Positions 39,055-46,254 of a stretch of DNA of 64,000 nucleotides are shown piece by piece. Source of the stretch: Pseudomonas graminis (lineage in GTDB: Bacteria > Pseudomonadota > Gammaproteobacteria > Pseudomonadales > Pseudomonadaceae). The stretch's first letter is position 1; each line of letters starts with the position of its first letter. The notes beneath the pieces were generated by a model. That model made no database searches. It saw only the letters and a list, made by a program, of their open reading frames with translations, and was not told where the DNA came from. The stretch covers positions 4,974,501 through 5,038,500 of the forward strand of contig NZ_CP053746.1 of assembly GCF_013201545.1 (NCBI RefSeq), given 5' to 3'. Both the position numbers and the translations under genes were made by a program.

Positions 39055-39525
39055 CTAGGCAGAAATTATCTCAGACGAAAAGCCAGATTTGCCACTGCGA
39101 ATTATTTTTCGAGGTACCAATCTTACATCCCTTCTTACCCAGGAAATGTCATCACCCCTAAAACGGCAACGAATATCTTGTATTCCTGCACTAAGATCGC
39201 CATATGGAAAGCAAAAGTCTATGATCCATAGGCTACTCCCCTCATTCCATTCGGAGGGATGAAGCATAAAATCAGCGTCATTGATTAATCTACTTGATAC
39301 CTCATCACTTAATAAAGCCCAGGTATAATATCCTCGAACGTCGCCAAAACCTGAGAATATAAAGGCTATCTGCTGATGTAATATTGCTGGTTCGATCCAG
39401 ATCTTCAAAGCCAGTACCTGCGAAAATCTGTAGGTAGGTGAGTTGGTAATCAGCATGACCGCATAGCCAAGGTCGTGCGCATGCCTAACAACCGCAGTAT
39501 TACTTGTCGAATTGCAGTAAGTCAT
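39055..39525 (-). CDS. HlyC-like acyltransferase (MchD/MceI position)
   Basis: Protein of 156 residues resembling toxin-activating acyltransferases (RTX-C/HlyC family). The segment GYYTWALLSDEV...WIIDFCFPYGD aligns with HlyC AYCSWANLSLEN...WFIDWIAPFGD. D103 matches the functionally required HlyC Asp92. The position of HlyC His23 (SPLHR) is Tyr32 here (SPTYR), so the usual catalytic His appears to be replaced. In enterobacterial class IIb microcins the homologue MceI works with MceJ to attach a siderophore to the C-terminal serine. The ATG at 39525 overlaps the previous stop (ATGA) with AGGGG upstream, so the longer frame is rejected. The acceptor substrate is unknown. Confidence 0.78.
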   Translation of the reverse strand: MTYCNSTSNTAVVRHAHDLGYAVMLITNSPTYRFSQVLALKIWIEPAILHQQIAFIFSGFGDVRGYYTWALLSDEVSSRLINDADFMLHPSEWNEGSSLWIIDFCFPYGDLSAGIQDIRCRFRGDDISWVRRDVRLVPRKIIRSGKSGFSSEIISA

Positions 39526-41216
39526 CTTGCCACCCCTACTAACCACGGGAGATAAAATTTATAGCAATCATATGCGATGGCTTTAAGATGGCCAAAAGTT
39601 ATCATACGATCAAAGCCCTCCGTTCTAGTCACACCGTCAATTGTGATTATAAATAGATTATCGCTCCCCTTGTAGACAATCTTGGGCGAAGCCGGCCAAA
39701 CTATCTGTTCATAAAAACACGAACGACCGAACAAAAAATCCCCCTCACAAACTTTCTCATCAACATAGTGGGCTATCCAAGACATATCACCCCGGCCAGG
39801 CTTATTAGAATAGCGCAGCATCTCATTCATCTTCTGACTAACGACGATCTGTTCCCTGCACTGAAAAGCTCTTACTATACTAGTGTTTAGGAAATACAAA
39901 AAAGATTCCAATCGGTATCCCTTTAATAGACAGTATTCAGCTAGCTCATTCCTTAAATTGTGTTTATTTGAACTTAACTTGTCTGACGCGCAACTATCCA
40001 CATACGACATGAGACTCCTTTTCAGCTGGGCTATCGATCCCTCTTCAAAAAAAATTAACAGCAGCACTTTTCCTAATGAGCTGATCTTGGCACCCCCTAG
40101 GTATCCGTCATCTCCAGCTTTGAAACGACGAGCTGTTTCTATTTCTAGTAGTAGAGTGATAGATTCAACCACCACCCTCCCATTCAGACCATCCGACAAC
40201 ATGCCCTGATCTAGCCCTAAAAGGTTGAGCAAAGCGCTGAACAGAATAGTTTTCGATTTCTCCGCATATAGGCGTTGAACGTCTCTTCGTACCTCCGCCG
40301 TCAATCCTGCACAGCCAGCACAATACTTTTCACAGTTATACGCAACGTCAACAATGGCTGCGATAAGTACCATATCTTGATTTTTTAGCTCGCGATCCCA
40401 TACAAAGGTTGTCGATTCAGACGCTGGAAGGATATCTACTGTGCCGAAATCTAACAAACGTCCTTCAATAGTCAAGTTAGATGGTGACGCGGTATGCACA
40501 AGCCGCCTGATTTTGAGTTCTGCATACTGAACTAAGAACCGTTGCACCAGCTCGAACAATCCATGTCGTATATCACGCATCGCGCCAATTCCGGCCCGAT
40601 CTAATGCACAACCAGTTTTAGTATAGGGCAGGTAAGCTGCTAGTTTCTGGACCGAGACTTTCACACGTTCAGCATCAGCTAACCCACCTAAGCGAGACTT
40701 GAAATAGATCGCCCGTTGGAAATGTGCTAATCTCAGATGCTGAGACCTTAACATCAAACTGTAAATTTCATCTTCGACCCCACCTGAGGGCAAAGCAAGT
40801 AGATGCTCAATATCTACTACACCATAAGGCAGTATATTTTTAAATATTCTTGACCATACGATTTCACAAACAGCACTCTGCAACGTTAATTTTCCGTCTA
40901 ATTGAGAAATATCGTACCCGTCTCCTATCAAAGGAGTAAGTCCTATCCCCTTCACCTGAAGCTGATTCCCGATCCCGCATCGCCCACCACCTCCGTTGTG
41001 GAGTATCCCGCTTCCTCCGTAGCGCTCTGCGTAAAATACCTTATGCGTTTCTGCCCGTGTGGTGGCTTCGACCACATATGCATACGCGTTCAACAACTGT
41101 TTTTGCCGACGTGAACTTATTTTTTTTTTGCTAAAAACCAGTTTGGCCGATGGCACAAATGAGGCTGAGAAAGGCACCAATAATTCAGGCAGTTTATCCA
41201 CTATGTTTAGAACCAT
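39522..41216 (-). CDS. SelO-like protein in MchC/MceJ position
   Basis: Protein of 564 residues. The N-terminal half follows the SelO (YdiU, protein adenylyltransferase pseudokinase) pattern: a glycine-rich segment YGGSGILHNGGGGRCG, LQVKGIGLTP (Lys89 matches the ATP-binding Lys), SAVCEIVW (Glu118 matches the Lys-pairing Glu), and SNLTIEGRLLDFG (Asn247 and Asp256 match the metal-binding Asn and Asp, with the same 9-residue spacing). The SelO catalytic Asp just before that Asn is Ser246 here. Size and place match MchC/MceJ, the partner of MchD/MceI in siderophore-microcin clusters. By inference it could activate the microcin C-terminus with ATP. It is preceded 6 bases upstream by the immunity-like gene, with a weak ribosome binding site. 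Confidence 0.72.
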   Translation of the reverse strand: MVLNIVDKLPELLVPFSASFVPSAKLVFSKKKISSRRQKQLLNAYAYVVEATTRAETHKVFYAERYGGSGILHNGGGGRCGIGNQLQVKGIGLTPLIGDGYDISQLDGKLTLQSAVCEIVWSRIFKNILPYGVVDIEHLLALPSGGVEDEIYSLMLRSQHLRLAHFQRAIYFKSRLGGLADAERVKVSVQKLAAYLPYTKTGCALDRAGIGAMRDIRHGLFELVQRFLVQYAELKIRRLVHTASPSNLTIEGRLLDFGTVDILPASESTTFVWDRELKNQDMVLIAAIVDVAYNCEKYCAGCAGLTAEVRRDVQRLYAEKSKTILFSALLNLLGLDQGMLSDGLNGRVVVESITLLLEIETARRFKAGDDGYLGGAKISSLGKVLLLIFFEEGSIAQLKRSLMSYVDSCASDKLSSNKHNLRNELAEYCLLKGYRLESFLYFLNTSIVRAFQCREQIVVSQKMNEMLRYSNKPGRGDMSWIAHYVDEKVCEGDFLFGRSCFYEQIVWPASPKIVYKGSDNLFIITIDGVTRTEGFDRMITFGHLKAIAYDCYKFYLPWLVGVAR

Positions 41217-41222
41217 TTATTA

Positions 41223-41453
41223 CTAACCGGCCCGACTATGGGCTTTGAAAAAAGCGAACAACATAGGCGATACCACCATCACAACTGTGCCTGCCACTAC
41301 CAACTTGTCCACACCAAATACGCCGTCATTGAATATCGTCATTAATACTATCAGTGAAAACACCAATGAAGACGTTGACCAGGCTTGAATGACAAATTTA
41401 CGTCTCTCTTGATCTGTCATTTTAGCTGTTTTATCTCTAATGAAATGTTCCAT
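41223..41453 (-). CDS. Small two-helix membrane protein, probable microcin immunity
   Basis: Protein of 76 residues with a charged N-terminus and two predicted membrane helices (WSTSSLVFSLIVLMTIF and LVVAGTVVMVVSPMLFAFF) ending in a basic tail. Small hydrophobic immunity proteins of this kind (such as MchI) lie next to class IIb microcin genes. The ATG at 41453 has AAGGTGG upstream; a GTG two codons earlier is less likely. It follows the microcin gene by about 50 bases, with a hairpin between them. No sequence-specific signature proves immunity; the call rests on size, topology and position. Confidence 0.62.
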   Translation of the reverse strand: MEHFIRDKTAKMTDQERRKFVIQAWSTSSLVFSLIVLMTIFNDGVFGVDKLVVAGTVVMVVSPMLFAFFKAHSRAG

Positions 41454-41471
41454 AATCACACCACCTTGGTA

Positions 41472-41493
41472 AGGGACCCATGTTAAGGTCCCT
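41472..41493 (-). promoter_or_regulatory. Hairpin between microcin and immunity genes
   Basis: AGGGACC (41472-41478) and GGTCCCT (41487-41493) form a perfect 7-bp stem with an 8-base loop in the gap after the microcin stop codon. There is no T run. It may protect the precursor mRNA 3' end or attenuate downstream expression, so that more precursor than enzyme is made. Confidence 0.45.
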
Positions 41494-41505
41494 ACAGTCG
41501 CCGAC

Positions 41506-41742
41506 TTATGATTTTGCTGCGCTATTTATTTCTTTACCAATGCTATATCCCACCGCAAATGATGCTCCTAATGCGCCTCCAGCTATTGCGCCTGCAGCTG
41601 TCCCGACGCCCGGAATTCCAGACCCGATTCCAGCGCCAAGCGCAGCGCCGGCGCCAGCCATGTTTGCGGCAAGACCAGCTGCATCGGCTAGCCCATCCGC
41701 CCCCGTAATCAAGTCTATCTCGTATGCCGTTAATGGCCTCAT
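41506..41742 (-). CDS. Class IIb-type microcin precursor
   Basis: Precursor of 78 residues. The first 15 residues, MRPLTAYEIDLITGA, match the class IIb double-glycine-type leader (compare the MchB leader beginning MREITESQLRYISGA), so C39 cleavage after Gly14-Ala15 is predicted. The 63-residue core is very rich in Gly and Ala with many small-xxx-small motifs (GAGIGSGIPGVGTAAGAIAGG), has no Cys and ends in NSAAKS. It therefore keeps a C-terminal Ser but lacks the long Ser/Gly tail of enterobacterial siderophore-microcins. GGGAGGAAGG lies just before the ATG. It heads the operon of modification, immunity and export genes. Activity and modification are inferred. Confidence 0.82.
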   Translation of the reverse strand: MRPLTAYEIDLITGADGLADAAGLAANMAGAGAALGAGIGSGIPGVGTAAGAIAGGALGASFAVGYSIGKEINSAAKS

Positions 41743-41959
41743 GTCCTTCCTCCCTTCGGGAAATTGTACGAATTAAGATTTTATCCTTAACATAAGTTTT
41801 AGCTGAGGTTTTTAATCGGTTATTTACAACCAGTTCCTCAGTCAGGCTCAGTCAGCATCTTCGCAACGTGAGCTAAACTATCTATATTCTGGTAAGTCTG
41901 CTACAGACTTCCTCACTACATACAAAGACAAAATACACATGCTTTGTAGTTCTCGCCGT
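41743..41959 (-). promoter_or_regulatory. AT-rich leader upstream of the microcin gene
   Basis: This 217-base gap should hold the microcin promoter. It contains AT-rich stretches such as TATGTTAAGGATAAAAT (minus strand) and a small inverted repeat GGTTGTAAATAACC. I found no convincing Fur box or PvdS-type box here, so iron control of the microcin gene itself is not supported by this segment. Confidence 0.3.
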
Positions 41960-42175
41960 TCAAGCGGACATTTTTTTGAGCCAGCTTATTCTTCTGATAG
42001 ATCCCTGCATATAGTAATACGCCTCTAATTCCTGCCTTTCCTCACCTAATATGCGCTCCAATTCTAAGCCACTTCTACGAAGCAATGCTTGCCCAACGGA
42101 GTCATTATGCGAATTACCACTTTCAAACACCCCCGCTGCTATATGTGACCAGCACCTACGCCTATGTGTAGTCAT
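41960..42175 (-). CDS. Small hypothetical protein upstream of the microcin gene
   Basis: Open frame of 71 residues starting MTTHRRRCWSHIAAG and ending SWLKKMSA, basic at both ends with an acidic, helical middle (ELERILGEERQELEAYY). AAGGTGG precedes the ATG. It has no membrane segment or double-glycine leader. Its place ahead of the precursor gene recalls mchX in the MccH47 cluster, but I cannot claim sequence similarity. It may be a regulator, a second small factor or a chance frame. Confidence 0.4.
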   Translation of the reverse strand: MTTHRRRCWSHIAAGVFESGNSHNDSVGQALLRRSGLELERILGEERQELEAYYYMQGSIRRISWLKKMSA

Positions 42176-42226
42176 CTGTCTTACCACCTTGTCTTTATTG
42201 AAACCATCGAACAGGCCTTTCGAAAA

Positions 42227-42270
42227 ATATTAACAAAGGGAGCTTTAGAGTCAATCAATAATTATCGAAA
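42227..42270 (-). promoter_or_regulatory. Possible sigma-70 promoter with an overlapping Fur-like half site
   Basis: On the minus strand TTGACT (42254-42249), 16 bases, then TAATAT (42232-42227) form a plausible promoter for the small gene at 41960-42175. Just upstream, TTTCGATAATTATTGATTG contains GATAAT-like hexamers that could be a weak Fur site. Both matches are partial. Confidence 0.3.
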
Positions 42271-42639
42271 TCCCGGCACAATTTTTTTTCAAAAATCCTG
42301 AAGACGTCGTTAATTACCTGCTAGTTACCCTGAAACCACGGGGCGAAGTTTGATTCCCCTCCCCCAACCATTACCCGATAGTGGTAGAACTCATTACTTC
42401 GCCATTTAAATCCTTCAACTGCATTTTTAGACATTATTTAGAAATCCTGTCTCGGCGGGATAAATGTGGCAACGATGGTTAAACGTTTCAGCTGTGAATG
42501 CTTTTTTCCCGACATATAGACGTGAGAGGGCTCCGCATGACTGGCTTGCAGCTAAAGGACCTATGTCTGCCAGAGTCGATCGCTATGCTCAACCGTCACC
42601 TGGCGCGCGCAGCGTCTCTGCTTGCGCAGCGTTTTAATA
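42271..42639. other. Intergenic junction between AT-rich block and host-like sequence
   Basis: Base composition returns to GC-rich across this stretch. No tRNA, integrase, insertion sequence or clear direct repeat is visible. A 50-codon plus-strand frame beginning at 42537 behind GAGAGGG runs antisense into the nudK end; I do not recognise it and it may be a gene remnant. Confidence 0.4.
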
Positions 42640-43227
42640 CTAGACATCCAGCTGCACCAATTTCAGCGCGAGATACTGCAGGAGCATGATGGTCTTGCCG
42701 TCGTTGATTTCGCCGCTTTCCACCATGGCGATGGCCCGCTCGAAATCCAGCTCCAGGACTTCGATGTCTTCGCCCTCCTCTTCCAGCCCGCCGCCGTCGC
42801 TGACCCGATCATGGGGCTGGTATTCGCCGATGAAAAAGTGAATGCGTTCGGTCACCGAACCGGGGCTCATGAAGGCGTCGAAGATCTTCTTCACCGAACG
42901 CACGACGTAGCCGGTTTCTTCCTCGGCTTCCATGCGGATGCGCTCTTCAGGGCTGGCGTTGTCCAGCAATCCTGCTGCCGCTTCGATCAAATAACCGCTG
43001 TGGCCATTGACGAAGGCCGGCATGCGGAACTGGCGGGTCAGCACCACGGTGCGGCGTTCGAGGTTGTACAACAGAATCGTCGCGCCATTGCCCCGGTCGT
43101 AGACCTCGCGGGTCTGGGACTGCCAACTGCCGTCACGGCGTTGCAGCTCGAAGCTGTATTTCTTGAGCACGTACCAGTTGTCGGAGAGGAGTTGTTCATC
43201 GGTGATGCGGATGGGGGTGGAAGGCAT
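42640..43227 (-). CDS. nudK: NudK-type Nudix hydrolase (GDP-mannose pyrophosphatase family)
   Basis: Nudix hydrolase of 195 residues (E. coli NudK is 191). The Nudix box region reads [26 protein letters not shown] in pattern, with the metal-binding EAEEE-TG core. Upstream [20 protein letters not shown] and the following [16 protein letters not shown] are typical of the ADP-ribose/GDP-mannose pyrophosphatase group. It would hydrolyse GDP-mannose or related nucleotide sugars. The residue before the first Nudix Glu is Met where the general motif has Arg. GC-rich, host-like composition. Confidence 0.8.
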   Translation of the reverse strand: MPSTPIRITDEQLLSDNWYVLKKYSFELQRRDGSWQSQTREVYDRGNGATILLYNLERRTVVLTRQFRMPAFVNGHSGYLIEAAAGLLDNASPEERIRMEAEEETGYVVRSVKKIFDAFMSPGSVTERIHFFIGEYQPHDRVSDGGGLEEEGEDIEVLELDFERAIAMVESGEINDGKTIMLLQYLALKLVQLDV

Positions 43228-43307
43228 GGTGGTCCTTATGGGTAGGGGGTTAGCTGGATTGGGCTTGGACTGGGGCAGCTACCGAGGATTAGGCAATGAC
43301 GCAAACC

Positions 43308-43401
43308 TTGTAGGAGTGAGCTTGCTCGTGAAGAGGCCGGTACATCCGCCACATCTCCGGCGGCTGGAATGCCATCTTCGTGAGCAAGCTCACTCCCACA
43401 A
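43308..43401. repeat. REPIN: inverted pair of REP palindromes
   Basis: TAGGAGTGAGCTTGCTCGTGA on the left and its inverted counterpart ending CTCACTCCCACA on the right flank a ~45-base spacer. This is the REP doublet type common in P. fluorescens-group genomes. Confidence 0.85.
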
Positions 43402-43493
43402 GGGCAGCGTTTGCCTTGCGAAAGCAGCGCGTCAGAAAGATGGGCTCTGCTCAATCATGACCACACCAGAGATGTATCAGTTGCCGCAAATCC

Positions 43494-43586
43494 TGTGGGA
43501 GCGAGCTTGCTCGCGAAGGCCTGGGTAAATCCGCCGCATCTTCAGCGCCTGAAATGCCGTCTTCGCGAGCAAGCTCACTCCCACAT
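43494..43586. repeat. REPIN: second inverted pair of REP palindromes
   Basis: TGTGGGAGCGAGCTTGCTCG and its inverted copy CGAGCAAGCTCACTCCCACA flank a spacer similar to that of the neighbouring element, about 90 bases away. The two form a tandem REPIN cluster. Confidence 0.87.
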
Positions 43587-43736
43587 TACCTGCATGCGCC
43601 ACTTCATCTGCGTTCCTGGCAAAACCCCGAACTATTGTTTCCATCGATTGCCAACATAGTCACGAACGCCGTTCTGTTTGCCTGTGCAAATCCGGATGAT
43701 GGCGGCACTGATTAACCAGACAAGGATTTGCCCGCA

Positions 43737-43814
43737 ATGTCCATCAACATGACCATTCTGTTGACCCTTATCGTTTCGTTTTCCATCGCCCTGGCCGGCG
43801 TGGTGCATATCTAA
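43737..43814 (+). CDS. Very small hydrophobic peptide, hypothetical
   Basis: Twenty-five codons encoding a single hydrophobic helix (MSINMTILLTLIVSFSIALA then GVVHI). AAGGA lies about ten bases upstream. It could be a small membrane peptide, but a frame this short may be chance. I do not recognise a family. Confidence 0.35.
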   Translation: MSINMTILLTLIVSFSIALAGVVHI

Positions 43815-43884
43815 CGCTTTCGCGCAGACCTGCAGTCAGCGCCGAAGCCCGATCCGGTACGCCAGACCGGGCAACAGTCGCTGA

Positions 43885-44811
43885 TCATTCGTAGAAAGCT
43901 GCCACCGTCTCCTTGCTGCCGACAAAAAAGCTGTCGGCGACGATGCGCAGCGGCTGCAGGTCCAGATCGCTTTTGCCCGCGTCGATCAGGCGCGCGAAGT
44001 GCCCGTACATGGCCGGGTACTCGCCCTCCTCCGAAACGCTCTGCGCCACGCCGTCGATGCTGACCTGCGCGCCGCCCGCGTCCAGTCGCATCACACCTTC
44101 GTCGCAATGCAACTCAATGCTCCACTGCTCGTTGACGCTGTGATCGAAATCCAGTTCGGCAACCACCTGAACGTTCTCACCCGAGCGCATCTGCAACGAC
44201 GCCGCAATCGGCGACTGGCAGTTGCTCGGCACGCTGAGGTTCGCCGATTCGACGAACAGCGCGCGGGGCAGCAATTCGGTCACGATCGACAACGCATTGA
44301 TCCCCGGATCGAACACCCCCAGCCCGCCCGCCTGCCAGATCCACGCCTGGCCCGGGTGCCATTTGCGCACCTGCTCTTTCCAGTCGATCCGCACCTGCTT
44401 AAGGGTCTTGCCCTCCAGCCATTGCACTGCGTTGCGCACGCCCGGGGCGAAGCGTGAATGCCAGGCGAACAATCCGCTGACACCCGCCGCATTGACCTCG
44501 TCGATCAGGGCGAGCGCTTCGCCCAGGGTCGAGCACGGCGGTTTTTCCACCAGCACGTGTTTGCCAGCCTTCAGCGCCTGTTCAACCAGCGCAAAACGCC
44601 CTTGGGGCGGGGTGCAAAAGGCGATGGCGTCCACCGCCGGACCTTCTGCGAGCAGCTCAGCCAGAGAGCTGAAATTGGGCACGCCCGGACAGCGCTGACC
44701 CAGCGTCGCCACCGCCACCAGCTCAAAGCGGTCACTGGCGTGGATGGCCGGCACGTGCTGGTCCTGGGCGATCTTGCCGTAACCCACCAGCCCTAAACGA
44801 ATCGGATGCAT
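43885..44811 (-). CDS. Gfo/Idh/MocA sugar dehydrogenase (D-galactose 1-dehydrogenase-like)
   Basis: NAD(P)-dependent oxidoreductase of 308 residues. It closely follows my memory of P. fluorescens D-galactose 1-dehydrogenase: LGLVGYGKIAQDQHVPAI Rossmann motif, VDAIAFCTPPQGRFALV, HVLVEKPP with the catalytic-region Lys, LFAWHSRFAPGV, and KWHPGQAWIW followed by GGLGVFDPGINALS. It oxidises an aldose at C1 to the lactone. AGGAG precedes the ATG. It lies downstream of xylR in the same orientation, so it may act on L-arabinose, galactose or xylose in the pentose context. Confidence 0.8.
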   Translation of the reverse strand: MHPIRLGLVGYGKIAQDQHVPAIHASDRFELVAVATLGQRCPGVPNFSSLAELLAEGPAVDAIAFCTPPQGRFALVEQALKAGKHVLVEKPPCSTLGEALALIDEVNAAGVSGLFAWHSRFAPGVRNAVQWLEGKTLKQVRIDWKEQVRKWHPGQAWIWQAGGLGVFDPGINALSIVTELLPRALFVESANLSVPSNCQSPIAASLQMRSGENVQVVAELDFDHSVNEQWSIELHCDEGVMRLDAGGAQVSIDGVAQSVSEEGEYPAMYGHFARLIDAGKSDLDLQPLRIVADSFFVGSKETVAAFYE

Positions 44812-44877
44812 CGATGACTCCTGTGATGTTGTCGTTGTTATGACAGACGCGTCCCAAACGGGGCGCCCTAAAGCAAA

Positions 44878-46065
44878 TCAATGAATCGGTGCTGCTTCGC
44901 CCTGCTGAAATTCGCGGGGAGTGCAGCCGAATTCCCGGCGGAACACCGTGTGCAGGTATTGCGCGGATTTGAAGCCGCAGTTCTGCGCGATCTCGGCGAT
45001 GGCCGCGTCACCGTGTTTCAGCCCTGACGCGGCGGCCGTGAGTTTGAAACTCAGAATCTCGTCGTGCACGCTGCAGCCGCGCTCCTTGCGAAAGTGCGAT
45101 TCCAGCGAAGAACGGGAAATGCCGACGTAGCCCGCAACCTGGGCAGTCTTGATGCCCTGGCACGCGTACTGGCGAATGAAGTGCAGCGCCTGCATGACAT
45201 AGGGATTACCCAACGGCTGATGCAGGCTGGAAGCCTGAACGTTGATGGCCTCGGGCGGCACCAGAATCTGGCGGGCCGTCGAGGGCATGCCGTGGAGCAT
45301 CTGGTGCAGCAACTGCGCCGCCGTTCGCCCCATGCTTTGCGTGCCCTGGGTCACCGAACTGAGGGGCACGCGCGTGAGGGTGCGGGTCAGCGGGTCGTTG
45401 TCGATGCCGATCAGCGCAACCTGCTCGGGCACCGCAATGCCCGCCGTCAGGCACGCCTGCAGCAACTGACGCGCGCGGGCGTCGCTGACGGCGATGATGC
45501 CGATGGGTTTGGGCAGGCTTTGCAGCCAGGTGATTTGCTGCTCCACGGCGCTGTCCCACATCGGCGCGCTGGTGCTCAGGCCGCGATAGACCTCGCCGTG
45601 CAAACCATCGCGCTGCAACAGCCGGCGGAAGGCTTTCTCACGTTCCTGGGCCCAGCGATTGCTCTGGGCTTCCGGCAGGCTGAAACAGGCGAAGCGCGTC
45701 AGACCGGCTTCGATCAGGTGCTCATACGCCAGTCTGATCAGTGCGAAATTGTCCGTGGCGACGTAGGGAATGTGTTTCGGATAGGCCCGCTCGTCCTCGT
45801 AGGAACCGCCCACGGCCACCACCGGCAAAGTACTTCCGGCCAGCGCCTCGCCGATCAGCGGATCATCGAAGTCGGCAATGATGCCGTCGCCCTGCCAGCG
45901 CTCGATGCCTTTGAGCCGGCAGAGAAAATCTTCTTCCAGAAACAGATCCCAGGAGGCCCGGGTGCTGCTCAGGTAGTTGCCGATGCCGGTGATGATGCCG
46001 CGGTCGTAGACCTTGCCGCCGTTGAACAACAGCGCGATGCGGTGAGCGGGCGGGACGGTTTTCAT
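44878..46065 (-). CDS. xylR: Xylose operon regulator XylR (AraC family)
   Basis: Transcription regulator of 395 residues. The N-terminal ~280 residues form a LacI/periplasmic-binding-protein-like sugar sensor (RIALLFNGGKVYDRGIITGI, LIGIDNDPLTRTLTRVPLSS). The C-terminal ~100 residues form an AraC helix-turn-helix pair (VAGYVGISRSSLESHFRKE and IAEIAQNCGFKSAQYLHTVF). It is divergent from xylA and should activate xylAFGH when xylose is bound. The ATG at 46065 has GGGAAC upstream; the 21-residue longer frame lacks family similarity. Confidence 0.9.
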   Translation of the reverse strand: MKTVPPAHRIALLFNGGKVYDRGIITGIGNYLSSTRASWDLFLEEDFLCRLKGIERWQGDGIIADFDDPLIGEALAGSTLPVVAVGGSYEDERAYPKHIPYVATDNFALIRLAYEHLIEAGLTRFACFSLPEAQSNRWAQEREKAFRRLLQRDGLHGEVYRGLSTSAPMWDSAVEQQITWLQSLPKPIGIIAVSDARARQLLQACLTAGIAVPEQVALIGIDNDPLTRTLTRVPLSSVTQGTQSMGRTAAQLLHQMLHGMPSTARQILVPPEAINVQASSLHQPLGNPYVMQALHFIRQYACQGIKTAQVAGYVGISRSSLESHFRKERGCSVHDEILSFKLTAAASGLKHGDAAIAEIAQNCGFKSAQYLHTVFRREFGCTPREFQQGEAAPIH

Positions 46066-46133
46066 TATTGTTCCCAGGGCCTGTGAAACGAGTCGGCACA
46101 GACTAGGCCTGCGCCGGGGGAATCTCAATACTC

Positions 46134-46160
46134 AAAATCGAACACCGAGTTGGTGATTTT
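46134..46160. promoter_or_regulatory. Possible XylR operator in the xylR-xylA divergent region
   Basis: The 189-base gap between the divergent genes contains nested inverted repeats: AAAATC...GATTTT and CACC-5-GGTG. Position suits a XylR binding site, but the sequence has not been compared with known operators. Confidence 0.3.
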
Positions 46161-46254
46161 CGCAATCGGCGCCGACGAGGCCGTTGCTAGTATCGGGAGC
46201 AGCCAAGAACAACAACGTGCAGAACGCCGCCGATAAAACAATAAGGAAACCCCG

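Noticed and set aside
42537..42689. 50-codon plus-strand frame behind a GAGAGGG site, overlapping the nudK end
   Set aside because: It overlaps nudK antisense, is unrecognised and could be a remnant; support is too weak to list as a gene.
43308..43586. Possible CRISPR array because of repeated palindromic units
   Set aside because: Units are inverted REP pairs with similar spacers, not direct repeats with unique spacers, and no cas genes are present.
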